Of a DNA stretch of 64,000 nucleotides, positions 24,201 to 36,360 are shown in pieces; position 1 is the stretch's first letter, and the number at the start of each line of letters is the position of its first letter. Location of the stretch: NCBI GenBank assembly GCA_963971425.1, contig OZ020519.1, positions 11,858,028-11,922,027 of the forward strand, given 5' to 3'. The stretch is from Bryoerythrophyllum caledonicum. Lineage: Eukaryota > Streptophyta > Bryopsida > Pottiales > Pottiaceae. Both the position numbers and the translations under genes were made by a program. The notes under the pieces were generated by a model. The model did no database searches and was not told the DNA's origin. It saw only the letters and a program-made list of their open reading frames with translations.

Positions 24201-25012
24201 CTAGGCGTGCAGCTGCGCTACCGTAGCGGCTCAGGGCAATATGAGTGAGGTAGAAGCGGAACACGTTGAACACGGAGGAAAAGGCGTTCAACCGGTTCAA
24301 CCCCGCATATTGCAGAAACCCTAGCAACATGTGAAAATCAAACATAAACTTTGTGGGTGTTTAAGATTTTCATACCAGCAGGTGCCGTGAGAAGTTCGTC
24401 CACCGATCGTGACTCCTCGGAATCCGATTGGGATTGGGATCCACCACTCTTCATGTTGTCGCCCGAAACCCTAAATCCCTCTCCTACAGGCTCTTCTCCA
24501 AACGATCTTCTAAGTCGAAGACTTCTTCGCATAGGAACGGGCGGCATCTTCTTCTTAACGTGTTGGGGACGACTGATGGCATCAGCGGATCTCCTGCAAT
24601 GCAACAACGTCAACCTCAAAGAACAAAGCAGAGGATCTACATCTTCTTTGGAGTAAAAGAATTCTTGAAAAACGAAAGAACTAGTACACAACTGTCAAAC
24701 GACTCATTCTCAACTACAAAGTATTTAAAGTACAACTGCAGTGCAACTACTCAACTTGTGCACAACTGTTGCCTACAACATTTATGGCTGATAAGCTACA
24801 TGGCGGCGCCAATTTCGACTATGAAGGTCTGCCCAAGAAATGTGAACGTCTCTTTGCTTGCACTAAATTCAGAACTTGCAAGAGGTCACTCACATCTCTG
24901 CAAGTGCACGTTCCACCGGGAGTAGCTTGGATGCGATCTCTGCAACATTGGCATCCCTCCACAATTCGTAAGCCGTCTTCTGTTCTTCCCCTACTTCTTC
25001 ATGATCTTCCAT
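18214..25012 (-). CDS. TNPA-like accessory protein of the CACTA element, 8 predicted exons
   Basis: The predicted exons are 25012-24894, 24593-24376, 21003-20270, 20166-20095, 19785-19246, 18813-18736, 18636-18586 and 18477-18214. Every junction is GT/AG, phases agree, and the joined frame has about 691 residues without a stop. Exon 2 is basic (MRRSLRLRRS). Exon 3 holds a Transposase_24 (Ptta/En/Spm)-like domain, with SRYMKTTRNTLKGKWLKGK and QWQRMMEHW. Exon 5 starts with a predicted coiled coil. Exon 6 has a KRRSPRK nuclear signal. Exon 8 has a small domain (GRKQHVAVGNVSGLAGG ... LWEAKFMK) whose homologue recurs at 47921-48186. TNPA-type proteins bind subterminal repeats in the nucleus and assist the transposase. 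The first intron after exon 2 (about 3.4 kb) contains a foreign gene fragment. Exon edges are by inspection. The final VFI-stop is supported by a similar end in the second copy. Confidence 0.75.
21029..22545. other. TNPA intron segment, unrecognised ORFs
   Basis: This part of the large TNPA intron has short plus-strand ORFs at 21739-22002 and 22016-22282 with no recognised domain. They lie upstream of the fucosyltransferase fragment and in the same orientation, so they could be further captured sequence. No splice structure was established. Confidence 0.3.
22811..23025. repeat. 25-bp minisatellite
   Basis: GAGTACTCGTGCATG recurs at 22851, 22876, 22901, 22926, 22951, 22976 and 23001, seven identical 25-base units, with a diverged first copy at 22811. 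The unit contains two self-complementary words, AGTACT and GTGCATGCAC. No frame of either strand has a stop within the unit, so all six frames stay open across the array. It lies immediately upstream of the fucosyltransferase similarity. Confidence 0.95.
23040..24238 (+). pseudogene. GT37-like fucosyltransferase fragment inside the CACTA element
   Basis: Two separated stretches resemble plant xyloglucan/arabinogalactan alpha-1,2-fucosyltransferases. Around 23085-23230 the translation gives FLYSILTNRVFLL followed by LVCEPFEGSSW (family pattern LLTNRVLL...LFCEPFPGSSW). Around 23935-24238 it gives EMHYYIPKLF, VLEALF, SVLRKVMLLADEVW and SLGVQLRYR (family pattern DQYF.PSLF..PSF, RYL..P...VW, LGIQVR). 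The enzyme would add fucose to cell-wall glycans in the Golgi. The copy is dead: the two parts are separated by non-matching DNA with stops, there is a frameshift near 24058, and a 142-bp piece is duplicated in tandem. It runs antisense to TNPA, inside its intron. The family call is from remembered motifs. Confidence 0.6.
23762..24046. repeat. 142-bp tandem duplication within the fucosyltransferase fragment
   Basis: The segment from CTGCAGCTCTGCACGTCG is repeated 142 bases downstream (palindrome starts at 23766 and 23908). Each copy begins with a 26-base perfect palindrome centred on GTCGAC and continues through ACTACATCCCCAAGCTCTTC. Because 142 is not a multiple of three, the duplication shifts the frame. 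Confidence 0.9.
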
Positions 25013-26766
25013 TCTTGCAATCACTACCGTTTCTATCCTTGCAAGTTGAACTCCAATCCACACAAAAATGCTAAATACAATCACAATGTAGGAGAGAAGA
25101 GAGCAAATTGGAGGAGACTAGAAGAACCTGCACAGAATCGTTGCAACTTCAAGAGCTTCTAGGAGTCTTGGCTGTGGACAGAAGGCGGCGCGTGGAGGTA
25201 AGCCGTCACCCATTATGATGATCTCAAAATGCATGCATAGTTGTTTTGTAGTTGTATGTACAATTGCATATATGAATGTCCGACTAGTAATAGTTGTTTT
25301 GTAGTTGTATCTTAGTAGTAATGTAGTCGTAAAAGCCTTTTTAGTTGTATTAGTTATATCATAAGTTTTTTTGAACAAAATTGTAGTGTTGGCTCAAAAT
25401 TTTGCCCTTGCAATCCAGAAGTAGTTGACTAAATTATGTTATTGTTTTTAAGAATGAAGAATATCACAACGTACTTGGAAAAATACATAACGAAAAATCT
25501 TCATTTGTCCATACAAAATTTACAATATTGATTGTGATTGAATTAAAGTGGTTTTAAAGTATTAGAGAACTAAATTGAATGCTTTAAACATAATCTCTAG
25601 AAGCTTTGTAATAAAATAATGTAAATATTGTAGTACTCGTAGCTATATCTTCTTTACAATGTATAATGTAAAAAAAAAACTCATGGTGAAAGCGTCTTCT
25701 ATTGATTCTTCATATATTAGAGTATATAAGAATGAGTTGGATTCAATCTTAAAAACAAAAACGTGAGCAGGTAGAAGCACATTATATATTTTTGTGAGAA
25801 ATTTGAAGTACATTTGATATTTATGTCTGCAACAAATTTTGTATCAATTTTTTTTGCGCTTTTCAATCTCCACACTTATAGGGTGTTTTTTAAATAATTC
25901 AATGTATTTGCATGCATGTATTATATAAATTAGAACACAAAATTTGTAGTCTAAAAGACCAATATGTCTTTGTCTGAAAGGTCCAAATGTATTCCAAACT
26001 TTACATTGAAATTAACAAATAATGACTTATTTGGACCTACAATGTAAACCCTTTATTGTGTTCTTCATTTAGAAAATAAGTATCCAAATGCTTCAGGAAT
26101 AATACCAAAATTGAATTCATTGGTTTAACTAGGCAAAGGTGCTCTACAATATTGAAACCTCTTTATAATCAAAATGACAAATTAAGGTCATGAAAAAGAT
26201 GTCTCCATGTTAAAAATCATCACATACAGTTAAACAAATATTTTTATTTAATAAACCAATTGTGATAAATTCTTTGGTGTTTTTTCGGTACCCAACATAT
26301 ACTTGTAGTACACAGACAAGACTGAGGAAGAGCTTGAACCAAAGTGTGGTATCTAAAACCTATCTAATACATTCTGAATACACTTACAATGTAAGAGAGA
26401 AGAGACCAAAGTCCAAAATAGTAGCAGGTCTTGCACGCCATTAAAGCAATCAAAAGTGCTTCTATGTGTCTCTGGTCCTAGACAGGAGGCCTGGAGAGGT
26501 AAGTTGTCATTCATTATGAAGAATTGGAAGACCATGCACAGTTGTTTTTTAGTCTTGTGTACAATTGCATATACGACTGCATTATTTTTTGAGTTGGTAT
26601 AAAGTTGTATTACAGTTGTACTGCAGTCTTGTTATCCTTTGTAGTTGTACCAGAGTCATATTGTAGTAAACTTGCAGTCTTATCATGTGGACAGAATTGA
26701 TAGACAGCATGTGTCGAAGTCTGAGACAGAGTCACTAAGTGTTGGATATTCTTATGTAGGTGAGGC
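25013..26766. promoter_or_regulatory. Divergent promoter region between TNPA-like and TNP2-like genes
   Basis: This AT-rich, gene-free interval lies between the two start codons. Near 25240-25330 and 26530-26680 it contains clusters of TAGTTGTA/TTTTAGTTGTAT words like those at the element ends. Two related blocks (about 25180-25260 and 26480-26560) each contain a GGAGGTAAGxxGTCAxxCATTATGA-type stretch, suggesting an internal duplication. Control of both genes by the TNPA-like protein is inferred. Confidence 0.5.
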
Positions 26767-29700
26767 ATGGAGCATGATGTCTTGCTTATTTCACACTTGC
26801 GTAGAGTACGCCTTAGAGATGAAAGGCTTTGGATTAGAGAAGTTAGGAGAGCTTCTCTCTTAAACATGCGTCAAATTCATTGCCCTTGTTCAGTGTGCAA
26901 GGGGAGAAGGAAGCATTTGTTGAGGAAAATTAAACAACACCTCATCAAATATGGAAGGGCTCCTGAATTTCGAGTTTGGAGGGGACCAGGTGACCGGCAC
27001 GCCTCTGATGACGAGTGGGAGGAGGTATTGCACATGATGCCTCCTATTTCATTGGAGGCACCAATTGATGCCACCATTGATACTTGGGGAATGGTCAATG
27101 ATGCATTTCAAACGGATACAACTCAACATGTTGCAGAGGAACAAGTGCAATCTGAAGCGGCAGAGGCTTTTGAGTTGGGAGATGCCATCCACAATGCCGC
27201 TAATGCAGATTTTGAGACGCTTGAAGAGGTTGAAGAGCCCGTGGGTGACAACGACGGCAACGGGTCATTAGGAGATGATGCATTTCAGCCCGAGATCTTG
27301 GAGGAGGCTATTACGCCTCTATATACAAGTTCAAGGAGCACAAAGCTAGCCGCGACCATACTCCTCATGAACGTTTGCACCGTTCATGGAGTGAGCAACA
27401 GCTTTGCAGATGAGTTGTTCATGTTGTTGCACGGGCACATCCTTCCCTTGGGAAATTGCTTGCCACGCAATTATCATGCTGCGAAGACCTTGACCAACAA
27501 GCTTGGATTGGCATACAACTCCATCCATGCATGCGAGAGTGGCTGTGTTTTATTTCGGGGAGAGCACGTGGAGGCATTGAGGTGTCCCAGATGCGACAGG
27601 CCAAGGTTCAAAGACATGGTGCGGAGGCGACTACCGGTGAAAGTGTTGCGACACTTTCCGTTGATACCTAGGGTGCAGCGGATGTTTCGAAGTCCAATGA
27701 TTTCGAAGCTCCTGCGATGGCATGACGAGAATCGCAGCAGCAGAGACGGCGGGGACGGCCTTGTGCGACATCCTTGCGACTCGAAGGCGTGGAGGCACTT
27801 TCACACAAATGTGGATCCTTCCTTTGGTGACGACGTGCGCAACCTCCATCTTGCCCTAGCGGCAGATGGTGTCAATCCTTTCCAGCATACAAGGTCTACA
27901 TGGTCCACTTGGCCGGTGACGTTATTGAACTATAACCTCCCTCCATGGCTCTGCACAAAGAAGTTTTTTATTATCCTCGCGTTATTGATTCCCGGGAAGC
28001 AGTCTGTGACCTCGGAGGTGTTTGACGTATATATGGCGCCCTTGGTGGAGGAGCTGCAGCAGTTGTGGACTGGAGTACGTGCGTATGACGGTGCAGAAGA
28101 TGAGGGACGCCGCGATTTTAAGCTACGCGCAATGCTGTTGTGGACCATACACGATTATCCTGGATACGGCACGGTTGGAGGATTTGCGCACCAAGGTTAC
28201 GCTGCATGTGCAATTTGCGGTTCCGCTTTGGGAGGAGAGCATTCAACGGAGTTGGCCAAACAAATTTATGGCGGGACTAGGAGGTGGTTGCCATTGAATC
28301 ATCGTTATCGAAGGGAGGACATGAAGGATCGGTTTGATGGACGTATAGAGGGGCGAGACATGCCCATTCACATTAGCGGTGAGGAGCAGCTACAACACGC
28401 GGAGGAGTATGTATTGTGGAAAGCTTCAGGAGTTAGAGATGGAGATCCCTCCAAAGTGCACGGCGTGAAGAGAGCTTCCATATTGAATACCCTTCCTTAT
28501 TGGAAGGTAAGATAATAACTTCCTATCAAAGACTTTGTCATTGTATTGTATAGTTGCTGCTGTGATATAGGAGTGCCGGGAACGTTTAGCAAATGCAATA
28601 GTTGAGCTCACAGTATATCTGTAAAAATTGAAAGGGCCTTAAGTAAGATTCCAGTTGTTATCACAACTGTAGTAAAATATGGCAGTTGTAATATAGTCGT
28701 AATTTAGTCGGCAAGACAACTAGTTTGTTGTATCACAGTTGTGCAGTGGTAGTAAAATGTGGCAGTTGTGTTGTAGTTGTAATTTAGTCGGGAAAACAAT
28801 TGGTTTTTGGAAGCACAATTGTGAAGTGGTACGTTGCTAGTGAGTTCTTATTATCTATCAGTGGCACAATTGGATAACAATGTGGCAGTCGTTAACCAAT
28901 AGTATCTGAGTAGTGACGAAGTCCTATATATAAAGTAACAATCCAATTTTAAGTTGTAACTACTGCTCTTCAACTACTACTTATTATGACAGTATTAACA
29001 TTGATTGTTGTTGTTTGAATTGTAGGATCTCTTAATCCGATATACATTGGATCCCATGCATTGTGAGATGAACCTCGCGAAGAACTTCTTGAAGACAATT
29101 TCAGGGAAGAAGGACTCGGTGAAGGTTAGGCGCGACCTACAGAAGCGTAATATCAGGCCACACCTTTGGTTAACTCCAAATCCTAGACGCGGAAGGAAGA
29201 TGATGAAGCCCGCCGCACCGTACATTCTTAGCGATGGAGAATTCAGTACCTTTGCTAGGACGATTGAGGGCTTGAAGACACCAAGTGGTCATTCTTCGAA
29301 TCTGGCGAGGCATATAAGAGGTAAGAAGTTTGGGGGATTGAAATCCCATGATTACCACGTCCTCATGCAGCAGATCATGCCGCTTGCGCTGAGGGGGTTG
29401 TTGCAGCCAGGTCCTAGGATGGCCATTATGAGGATGTGCAAGGTGTATCGGAGAATCTGCACCAACATCTATGATCCATCTGAGTTTCCAGCATTGCAGG
29501 CAGATGTTGCAGAGAGCATGGCGCTCTTAGAGATGGAATTTCCTCCATCTTTTTTTGACGTGATGACACACTTGTCATATCATCTCGTTGAGGAGTTGGA
29601 CATGTGTGGGCCGGTCCCAACTAGGTGGATGTATCCGGTGGAGCGATACATGAAGACCTTGAAGGGTTATGTACGTAACATGGCAAGATCGGAAGCTTCG

Positions 29701-31056
29701 ATGGCAATGGGATACTTGAAAGATGAATGCATTGGATTTGTGACTGAATATCTTCAAAGATTTGACGTTGTGCAACGTCGCGTATGGGATGCTGAAGAGG
29801 AGTATGGAGATGCAGAGGAGGTGTTGGAGGGAGTTGGGAAACGATTTGTAATGACTACAGAGTATCGTGATTTAGCACACCAGTATGTTGTGAAGAATTC
29901 AACCATTATGCAACCCCTTGTACTGTAAGTGAAGTCGTAAACCAAAATTTGTTTGATAGTTATGAGATTAAAAAGTTTATTATGATTAGTTGCGTAAAAC
30001 AATGATGACCATCAAAATGCAATTGTTGAGATACTATTTATAGCTGTATATAGTAATGTAACTAGTGCACAATAGCAATACAACAATATCATTTGTTTGA
30101 GTTAGCCATTGGAAAGGGTTGTTGATCAGTCGTACCGTAGTTGTTTCATAGCCCTGACCTATTCACGACTAAACAACGACTAAATAACAACTACATTACA
30201 ATTGCACTGTCCCAATGATTGATTAGCTCCAGCTGAGTTTTTTTTAGTCGTTGGAATTGAATTTTGTAAACAAAGTTTTTAGGTATGCAAAAGGTAGTAT
30301 TAACCCATGGATCCTTATACTTGCAGGAACTGGGAAGCAGAGAAGGCCACAAATTCTTGGACCCCAAGTTTTGAAGAATGGGTGAAGGTGTTCATGGAGG
30401 TTGCTAATGTTGATGTGACAAGTGAAGATGATATGGAGCGGGTCATGTTGTCTAAGAAACCCTCTCAAAGAGCGCTTCGGTATTTGAAGATGAAGTCGTT
30501 TGGGAACCATTTCAGAGTGGAGGATGAGTCTACTGCTAACTTGCAGACGTTTGACGGCGGAGTTGCTTCTGTGTTTCAGATTCCTTGTACCAATGCCACA
30601 GACGTGTCAGTGAACTACGTGGGGATGTTGACAGACATCTTGAAGTTAGACTACGGTCCACTCCGAGCCCCACTGATTCTTCTTCGGTGTGATTGGATGA
30701 AGAAACAAGACAATAGAGGGAATGCAACATACACTAGGGATGAGGCTGGATTCTTGCTAGTGAACTTCAAACACAAGATGCCCAGGATGTCAGAGCCCTT
30801 TATTTTCCCAAGCCAAGCCACACAAGTGTTTTTTTCTGATGCTCGTGATAAACCAGGTTGGAAGGTTGTATTACAGAAGGAAGCACGCGCCAGGAGGGAA
30901 GTCGTGGATACAACAGATGTGTTTATCACCACTAGGGTGGAGCCCAACGGATTGGTTGCTCCAGACGAGTTTCCTAGGGTACCTGTTGCACCTTCATTGA
31001 TTGGTGCGATTGAATTATCCGCGCAGGATAATGTCCTAGCTTGTGCAAGGTACTAG
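26767..31056 (+). CDS. TNP2-like CACTA transposase, 3 exons, intact frame
   Basis: Exons 26767-28506, 29026-29924 and 30327-31056 join with GT/AG borders in phase to give about 1122 residues. The N-terminus has the zinc-binding segment HCPCSVCKGRR of the transposase-associated domain, then acidic spacers. The TNP2 catalytic core follows, with LALAADGVNPFQ, YNLPPWLC, VFDVYMAPLVEELQQLW and LLWTIHDYPGYG (family patterns LGLATDGFNPF, YNLPPWLC, IDVYLQPLIEEL). Exon 2 contains LDPMHCEMNL (family LDVMHIEKN) and a DUF4218-like region with PTRWMYPVERYMKTLKGYVR. Exon 3 carries a DUF4216-like domain (VASVFQIPC ... VFFSDARDKPGWKVVL). The protein would excise and insert the CACTA element in the nucleus. 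Introns contain the same CAGTTGTA-type words as the ends. No disabling change was seen. Confidence 0.9.
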
Positions 31057-34000
31057 GATCATTTTACCAATCCAAAGATTTTATTCAAACTCTTGTATGG
31101 TACGGTCTTTTCTTGATATTGAAAATGCAATTGTTTTATAGTTGTTGTTTAGTTGTGAAGCAGTAGTAGAAATATATAAGAACAACTACAGTGCGACTGC
31201 ATGAGCAAAGCCGCAACATTTCTTATTGAGGAGACCATGAAAAGGCTTTATATTTACACTCAACAATGCTACCACAACAACAAACCCGGGATTTTGGGGG
31301 CAGACTTCAATGGCGTTTAGGGGCGCTGCACCTAAATGCACCAGCTCCCAACTCGTGGCCCCTTGCTTAACCAATAACATTGTCTGCTTGTTCTGCAACG
31401 CCCCAACTCCCAAAGTTCAATACGAGGGAACCAATAACATCATCCGCTTGTTCTCCATTGCCCAGCTCCCAAAGTTCATTATTATGGAACCAATTGTAAT
31501 GCATTATTTCTTGGATGAATAGTGGTGTCTGAATATATATTTTACCTTTGTGCAAGTACATTTACTTTTCGTTTCAGGTGTCAGACAAAGAACTTACCTT
31601 GACAAAAATCATAGATGGATGCTTCATTTTTCTTTCATTGGCAACCCTTGCTTCAACAGAGTTACTTGTCATACATGGATGGAATTGTAGGTAGTTGACA
31701 TGGTTACTGCTTGTAGAGACAGCCACGTATGCCTTGCCGCCTGTGTATGTCCATGTCATCAGTTACATAAACATGCCTACTATAGTTAAATGTGAATTTC
31801 ATATATATAACACAATTGAACTTTAGCGCAGCTACTGAAGACATTATTAGATGTGCTCAAGCGGAAGGTTCTCTTTTGAGGTTTGGAAAGTTGAAGAATA
31901 CACTTAGCATAAAAATATTTATTTTTTGAAGGGATTTTGCAAAATTGCTACAGTTGTATTATATAAGTACAAAAAACATTTGGAGCATAATTACACCTCC
32001 TGCGTTATATTTCAACAAACTTTGTATAATCGGTACAACATTTTTGGTCATTGCCTCTATTGAAACTCTTTGTGAACAAACAAGGTACTATTCGAAACCT
32101 ACCCAAATGGAAATTACTCACTAATTTAAGTTCTGCCGCTTTTCCTTTGTTGTCAGCATTGCTCTAGTGACGCTCCGTATAACATTTTTATAATTGGTTC
32201 CTCTGCTCCTTTGAAACATGTTTTTTCAAAATCCAACCATTAGCATCTGCTTGCGGCTTTGCAAAAGTATTTGATGATATGAGCATGCCTTCTGTGATCA
32301 GCACTCCGTCTCCTTCCCTGTAGAAACTCTAGTCATTAATATTGGATTAGACTTTTGCTACATCACGTTCATATGCAAATTGACTATCAAAATTAGCGAC
32401 ATTGACAACAACTACAGTGGACCAATACGACCGCATGTGTACTCCATTTACCTCTTCAGTTGTTCCGTTTTCCTTGATTCTTTCGCATGTTCTGTAACAC
32501 AGTATTCGTGAAATTGTCACATGGCATATGAAAATGTCACAAATGACATTTTGCCGAATACCACTAGTACCAACCAAAATTGCACTTAGAAGAAAAATAT
32601 TTGTTACAACTTGTAGGTTAATTTTCACATCTTCTGTGATATGATTAAAATTGCAAAATCATCAAAACCAATGGCATTTGAATGAGAATTCATAGTCTAT
32701 AATTCAATCATGTATGTACAAATATATTTAGAACTAAAATTTGTGCCAAATAAGGTAATATTTGGCTTTTGTGTCAATTTGCAACAAAAAAAAAACCATA
32801 CATTGATACTCATCATTTAGGCACTACATGCACAAGATAAATATTCATCATGTATTGTTCTCTCTATAAGTTTATATTGAAAATTTAGGCATTCTGATTT
32901 TTTCCAACTTTTCTTCAAAGTCCACGCCTTTTATCATGGTACAACTCAATATACAAAAAGTATGTGTTTCTTCAAAACGTACACAAAAAATCAATATGTA
33001 CGGAGACTTTCATAAATCCATCAAGGTTCATATTATATGAAGCCAATTGATACACCATTTGAATGATATCTAGTAACCAATATAATATATCCTCTATACT
33101 AAAAGTATGTTGCTTCTAACTAATCATATTGACGCATAACATTTATACTACCTACAATACTTGTACATACTATTCCAATCCACATGGCCCGCTTTTGATC
33201 CTATATTGGCCAGACGTGATAGATAGCTCTCAAAATGAGCACACAATTCATTTGAAAGAACAATATTCACTTCCATGGAGTACCCTTGATGTGTCACCGT
33301 TTCAATTTTGAAGAAGTGTTTTGTGCCCAAAAGCAATTTGGTATGAAATAGTAAAAGACATATGTTGTTGATGTAGCATTGGATAGATGAGCCACAACAA
33401 ATAAATAGTGCCACAAACATGCCAACATAATCCTTTATTGCCTGGGTAAGTTTCTGGAAAATCCAAGATTGTTGCTGATTTGATGGAAATACAATGTCTA
33501 ATTTTAGTATCCAACCTTACAAAATTGAACCCAAACCATGACCTAAAATCCGAGAAGAATTTGTACAACATTCAACGGTTGATGGAATAGGTTACAGTGT
33601 TTAAAGTTACCGTATATTGGTAGTTAAAACTGTGGATTTTGGAGGGTATACTACCTTTAACCATCAATAGATTATTGCAAGAATTTTTGTACTTTAAATA
33701 AAAGAGGTTCACATGTGCACTAGGTTGATAGCTTTTGCAATGACATATCATAAGTGAAGACATATCTATACATGAATATTGTAGATTTTTTGCCTTTATC
33801 TACTTGATTGTACATAAAAATGTTCCAAACGTAAACAAATTAAAGCAGAAGTTTGAATGTGAGGAGAGAAATCAAACAATCACGAAACGAGGAAGAATTT
33901 CTTAAAGAAAGATTTCATTAAAAACTCAAGACCAAAATTAATGTGCATGTGTGTCAAATACAACATAGTATGCGACATAGTATTTGTTATATTTTAGTGT

Positions 34001-36360
34001 ATTTGATGTATTCATGTTGTAATCCTAGTTTTGTTATGACTTTTTTCTAACTCCAAATCGTGATCTGATTTTTGGAGAGAGTTCAAAGAATGTGTGCACA
34101 AATTTGAACCACGTATTTTAAAGCTTAATTCCTCATGGATTTCATGCAAATTGAATTTTAACACCGAAGGAGTCCCATATTGGGACTTGTGGGTACTAAA
34201 GGGTTTAATTGCCTCCAGTGGCACTATTCACACAGGCCAACTTAAGCTGGCCCAATGTGGTACTATACTATTGTGATACTATTCATTGAGGGCAACTTAA
34301 GTTGCCCTCATGTGACACGTTCACACAGGCCAGTTTAAGCTGGCCTGCTGTGGCACTGTTGTGACACTATTCATTGAGGCAACTTAAGTTGCCCTTCATG
34401 AATAGTGCTTTTGTTTTAAAATTTATTTCAACTTTATATATTTCAATTGTGTTCACCACCTTCCACGTGAACACCACTGCCGGTGCACTCTCCAGGAAAC
34501 CTTTGCAGCAAAGGACACCATCTCCAAGAAACCTCTGCAGCAACAAACACAACATCGCTAGATTTTTAGGGAAAAAACAGTCATTGAAAGCAATCTTCAA
34601 TCTCAAAAACCTAAACCTCGATCTAAATCTCAATCTCAAGCAAAATTCTTACACGCATCCCTCACGCAGCGCAGCCAAGCAGATCAAACATCCTCACGCA
34701 CACGCAATCAAGCAGATCATCATCCCCACGCACATGGAGCCAAGCAGATCAAACATCCTCACATAGCCAAGCAGGTCAATCATCCAGATCTCGAAATCTC
34801 ACACCTCAGAACCTGAACTTGGATCTGTGAACTTCATCGCCAAAATCCGCACGCCAAACTCTCAACATGCTCAATCTCCCGAACTCCTCCCTTCCTAACC
34901 CACACAAAGTAGCACCATCCTCACGCATCAAACCCTAGAGCTGAACACTACAAGAAGCGTGTTCAAGCTCCCAAACTCAGAAGCATGTTGACGCTCTTAG
35001 AACTTCTCTTCCTTCTCACCCTCCCGCACCAACTACTGCAGAAATGATCCGCATTCTTGCACAAGCGCCGCGCATCAAACCCTGAACGACCCAGCAAAAC
35101 TCACTGTACAACTGTGCTGCAGCTGTGCAAATACCAGCACAAGATGCTCAACCGGGAGGGCAACGGGAGAGGACTGCTAGCGAACGGTCGGGGAACGAGA
35201 AAGTTAGCATTGACGACAAGGGTGGACGATGTTGGAACGGTATTGGACAAGGGTGAATGAAGTTGGGACGAAAGTGTTGGTTCGGGTGGAGGTGGGCGTT
35301 GGAGGAGAAAAGCAGTCTGAATGGTGTGCCATGCTATAGTGTATGGAAAGGAGAAGAAATAAGCATAGTGGTTTCAATTGGTGGTCTGTATCCGGTGGAG
35401 TCATTGCATGCGGTGGCCCCTAAATTGTCAATTGTGACATAGGGTGACACATGTGTGACTTGTTAGCCGATAAGTTACATGAATTCTTGGGGTGAAGCAA
35501 TACACTAAAGATGGCATTTTGTGTAGTGGACACTAAATGCAAACCCATACACTAATTTTCAACTTTACAATTAGTGTAGTGACAAAACTATACACTAAAT
35601 GTCAACTACTACACTAAATGTCAATTCTACACAATATCGTCATGCTTAGTACATGGAATAATGTGAAGAATAATCAGTACAATCCAAATTTCAAAATTAC
35701 GGATTTTAAAAATAACTTGATTTGTCTTTAGTTGTTGTTTAATTGTTTCACAATAAGCTTAGTAAAAAATGGCATAGCAACTAAATTTAAGTGCATCAAT
35801 AATGTCGTAGTATAACCCAGTCATATTGACCACAATTAATTGTTACAGCACTTGACATGGTTGATCCTCCAAAATCCAAGAATGTTAAGAACAAGTTAAT
35901 TACGTAAACCAAATTTATGTAGAGAAATGTTATGAAAAGTAGTTGTACGTCAATCATTAATTAATTTTCCCACAATAGTATAGAAATGCTACAACAATTA
36001 CATCGTGACTACGTGACATGTGACAGAATATTCTCCATTAACACTGATCTAATGAAGGTAGTATTGCATATGAAATTTTTGCTTCGTACATCTAGGGCGA
36101 TCAGAAATAAATTACATGAATCAAATTAAATTATTGAGTACTAAAAATTGAAATAATTGTACCATAGTTGTTGTTGAATTGCACCACAGTATATTAATAA
36201 TGCAACGACTACATGGTGACTGCGCGAGATGTGTCACATACATAACCTATTTACATTGAACCTAAAGAATGCGTTAATGCACCTGGCAGTGATGCCTAAG
36301 GACATGTACAAATGTAAGAACTAAGTTACAAAAACCAAAATTGAAAATCAATCCCTCTTT
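31057..36360. other. AT-rich right arm of the CACTA element
   Basis: No gene was recognised over about 5.3 kb. Contents include a 60-bp tandem duplication marked by AACCAATAACAT at 31369 and 31429; a duplicated palindrome cluster at 34228-34410; AAGCAGATCAAACATCCTCAC repeats near 34675-34760; and a less AT-rich stretch 34440-35450 that could be captured DNA but has no recognised product. Confidence 0.45.
34228..34410. repeat. 93-bp tandem duplication containing four CTTAAG/TTTAAG-centred palindromes
   Basis: TTCACACAGGCC begins both copies, 93 bases apart. Each copy has two stem sequences, GGCCAACTTAAGCTGGCC (or GGCCAGTTTAAGCTGGCC) and GGGCAACTTAAGTTGCCC, so the region can form a row of hairpins. 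Part of the CACTA right arm. Confidence 0.85.
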
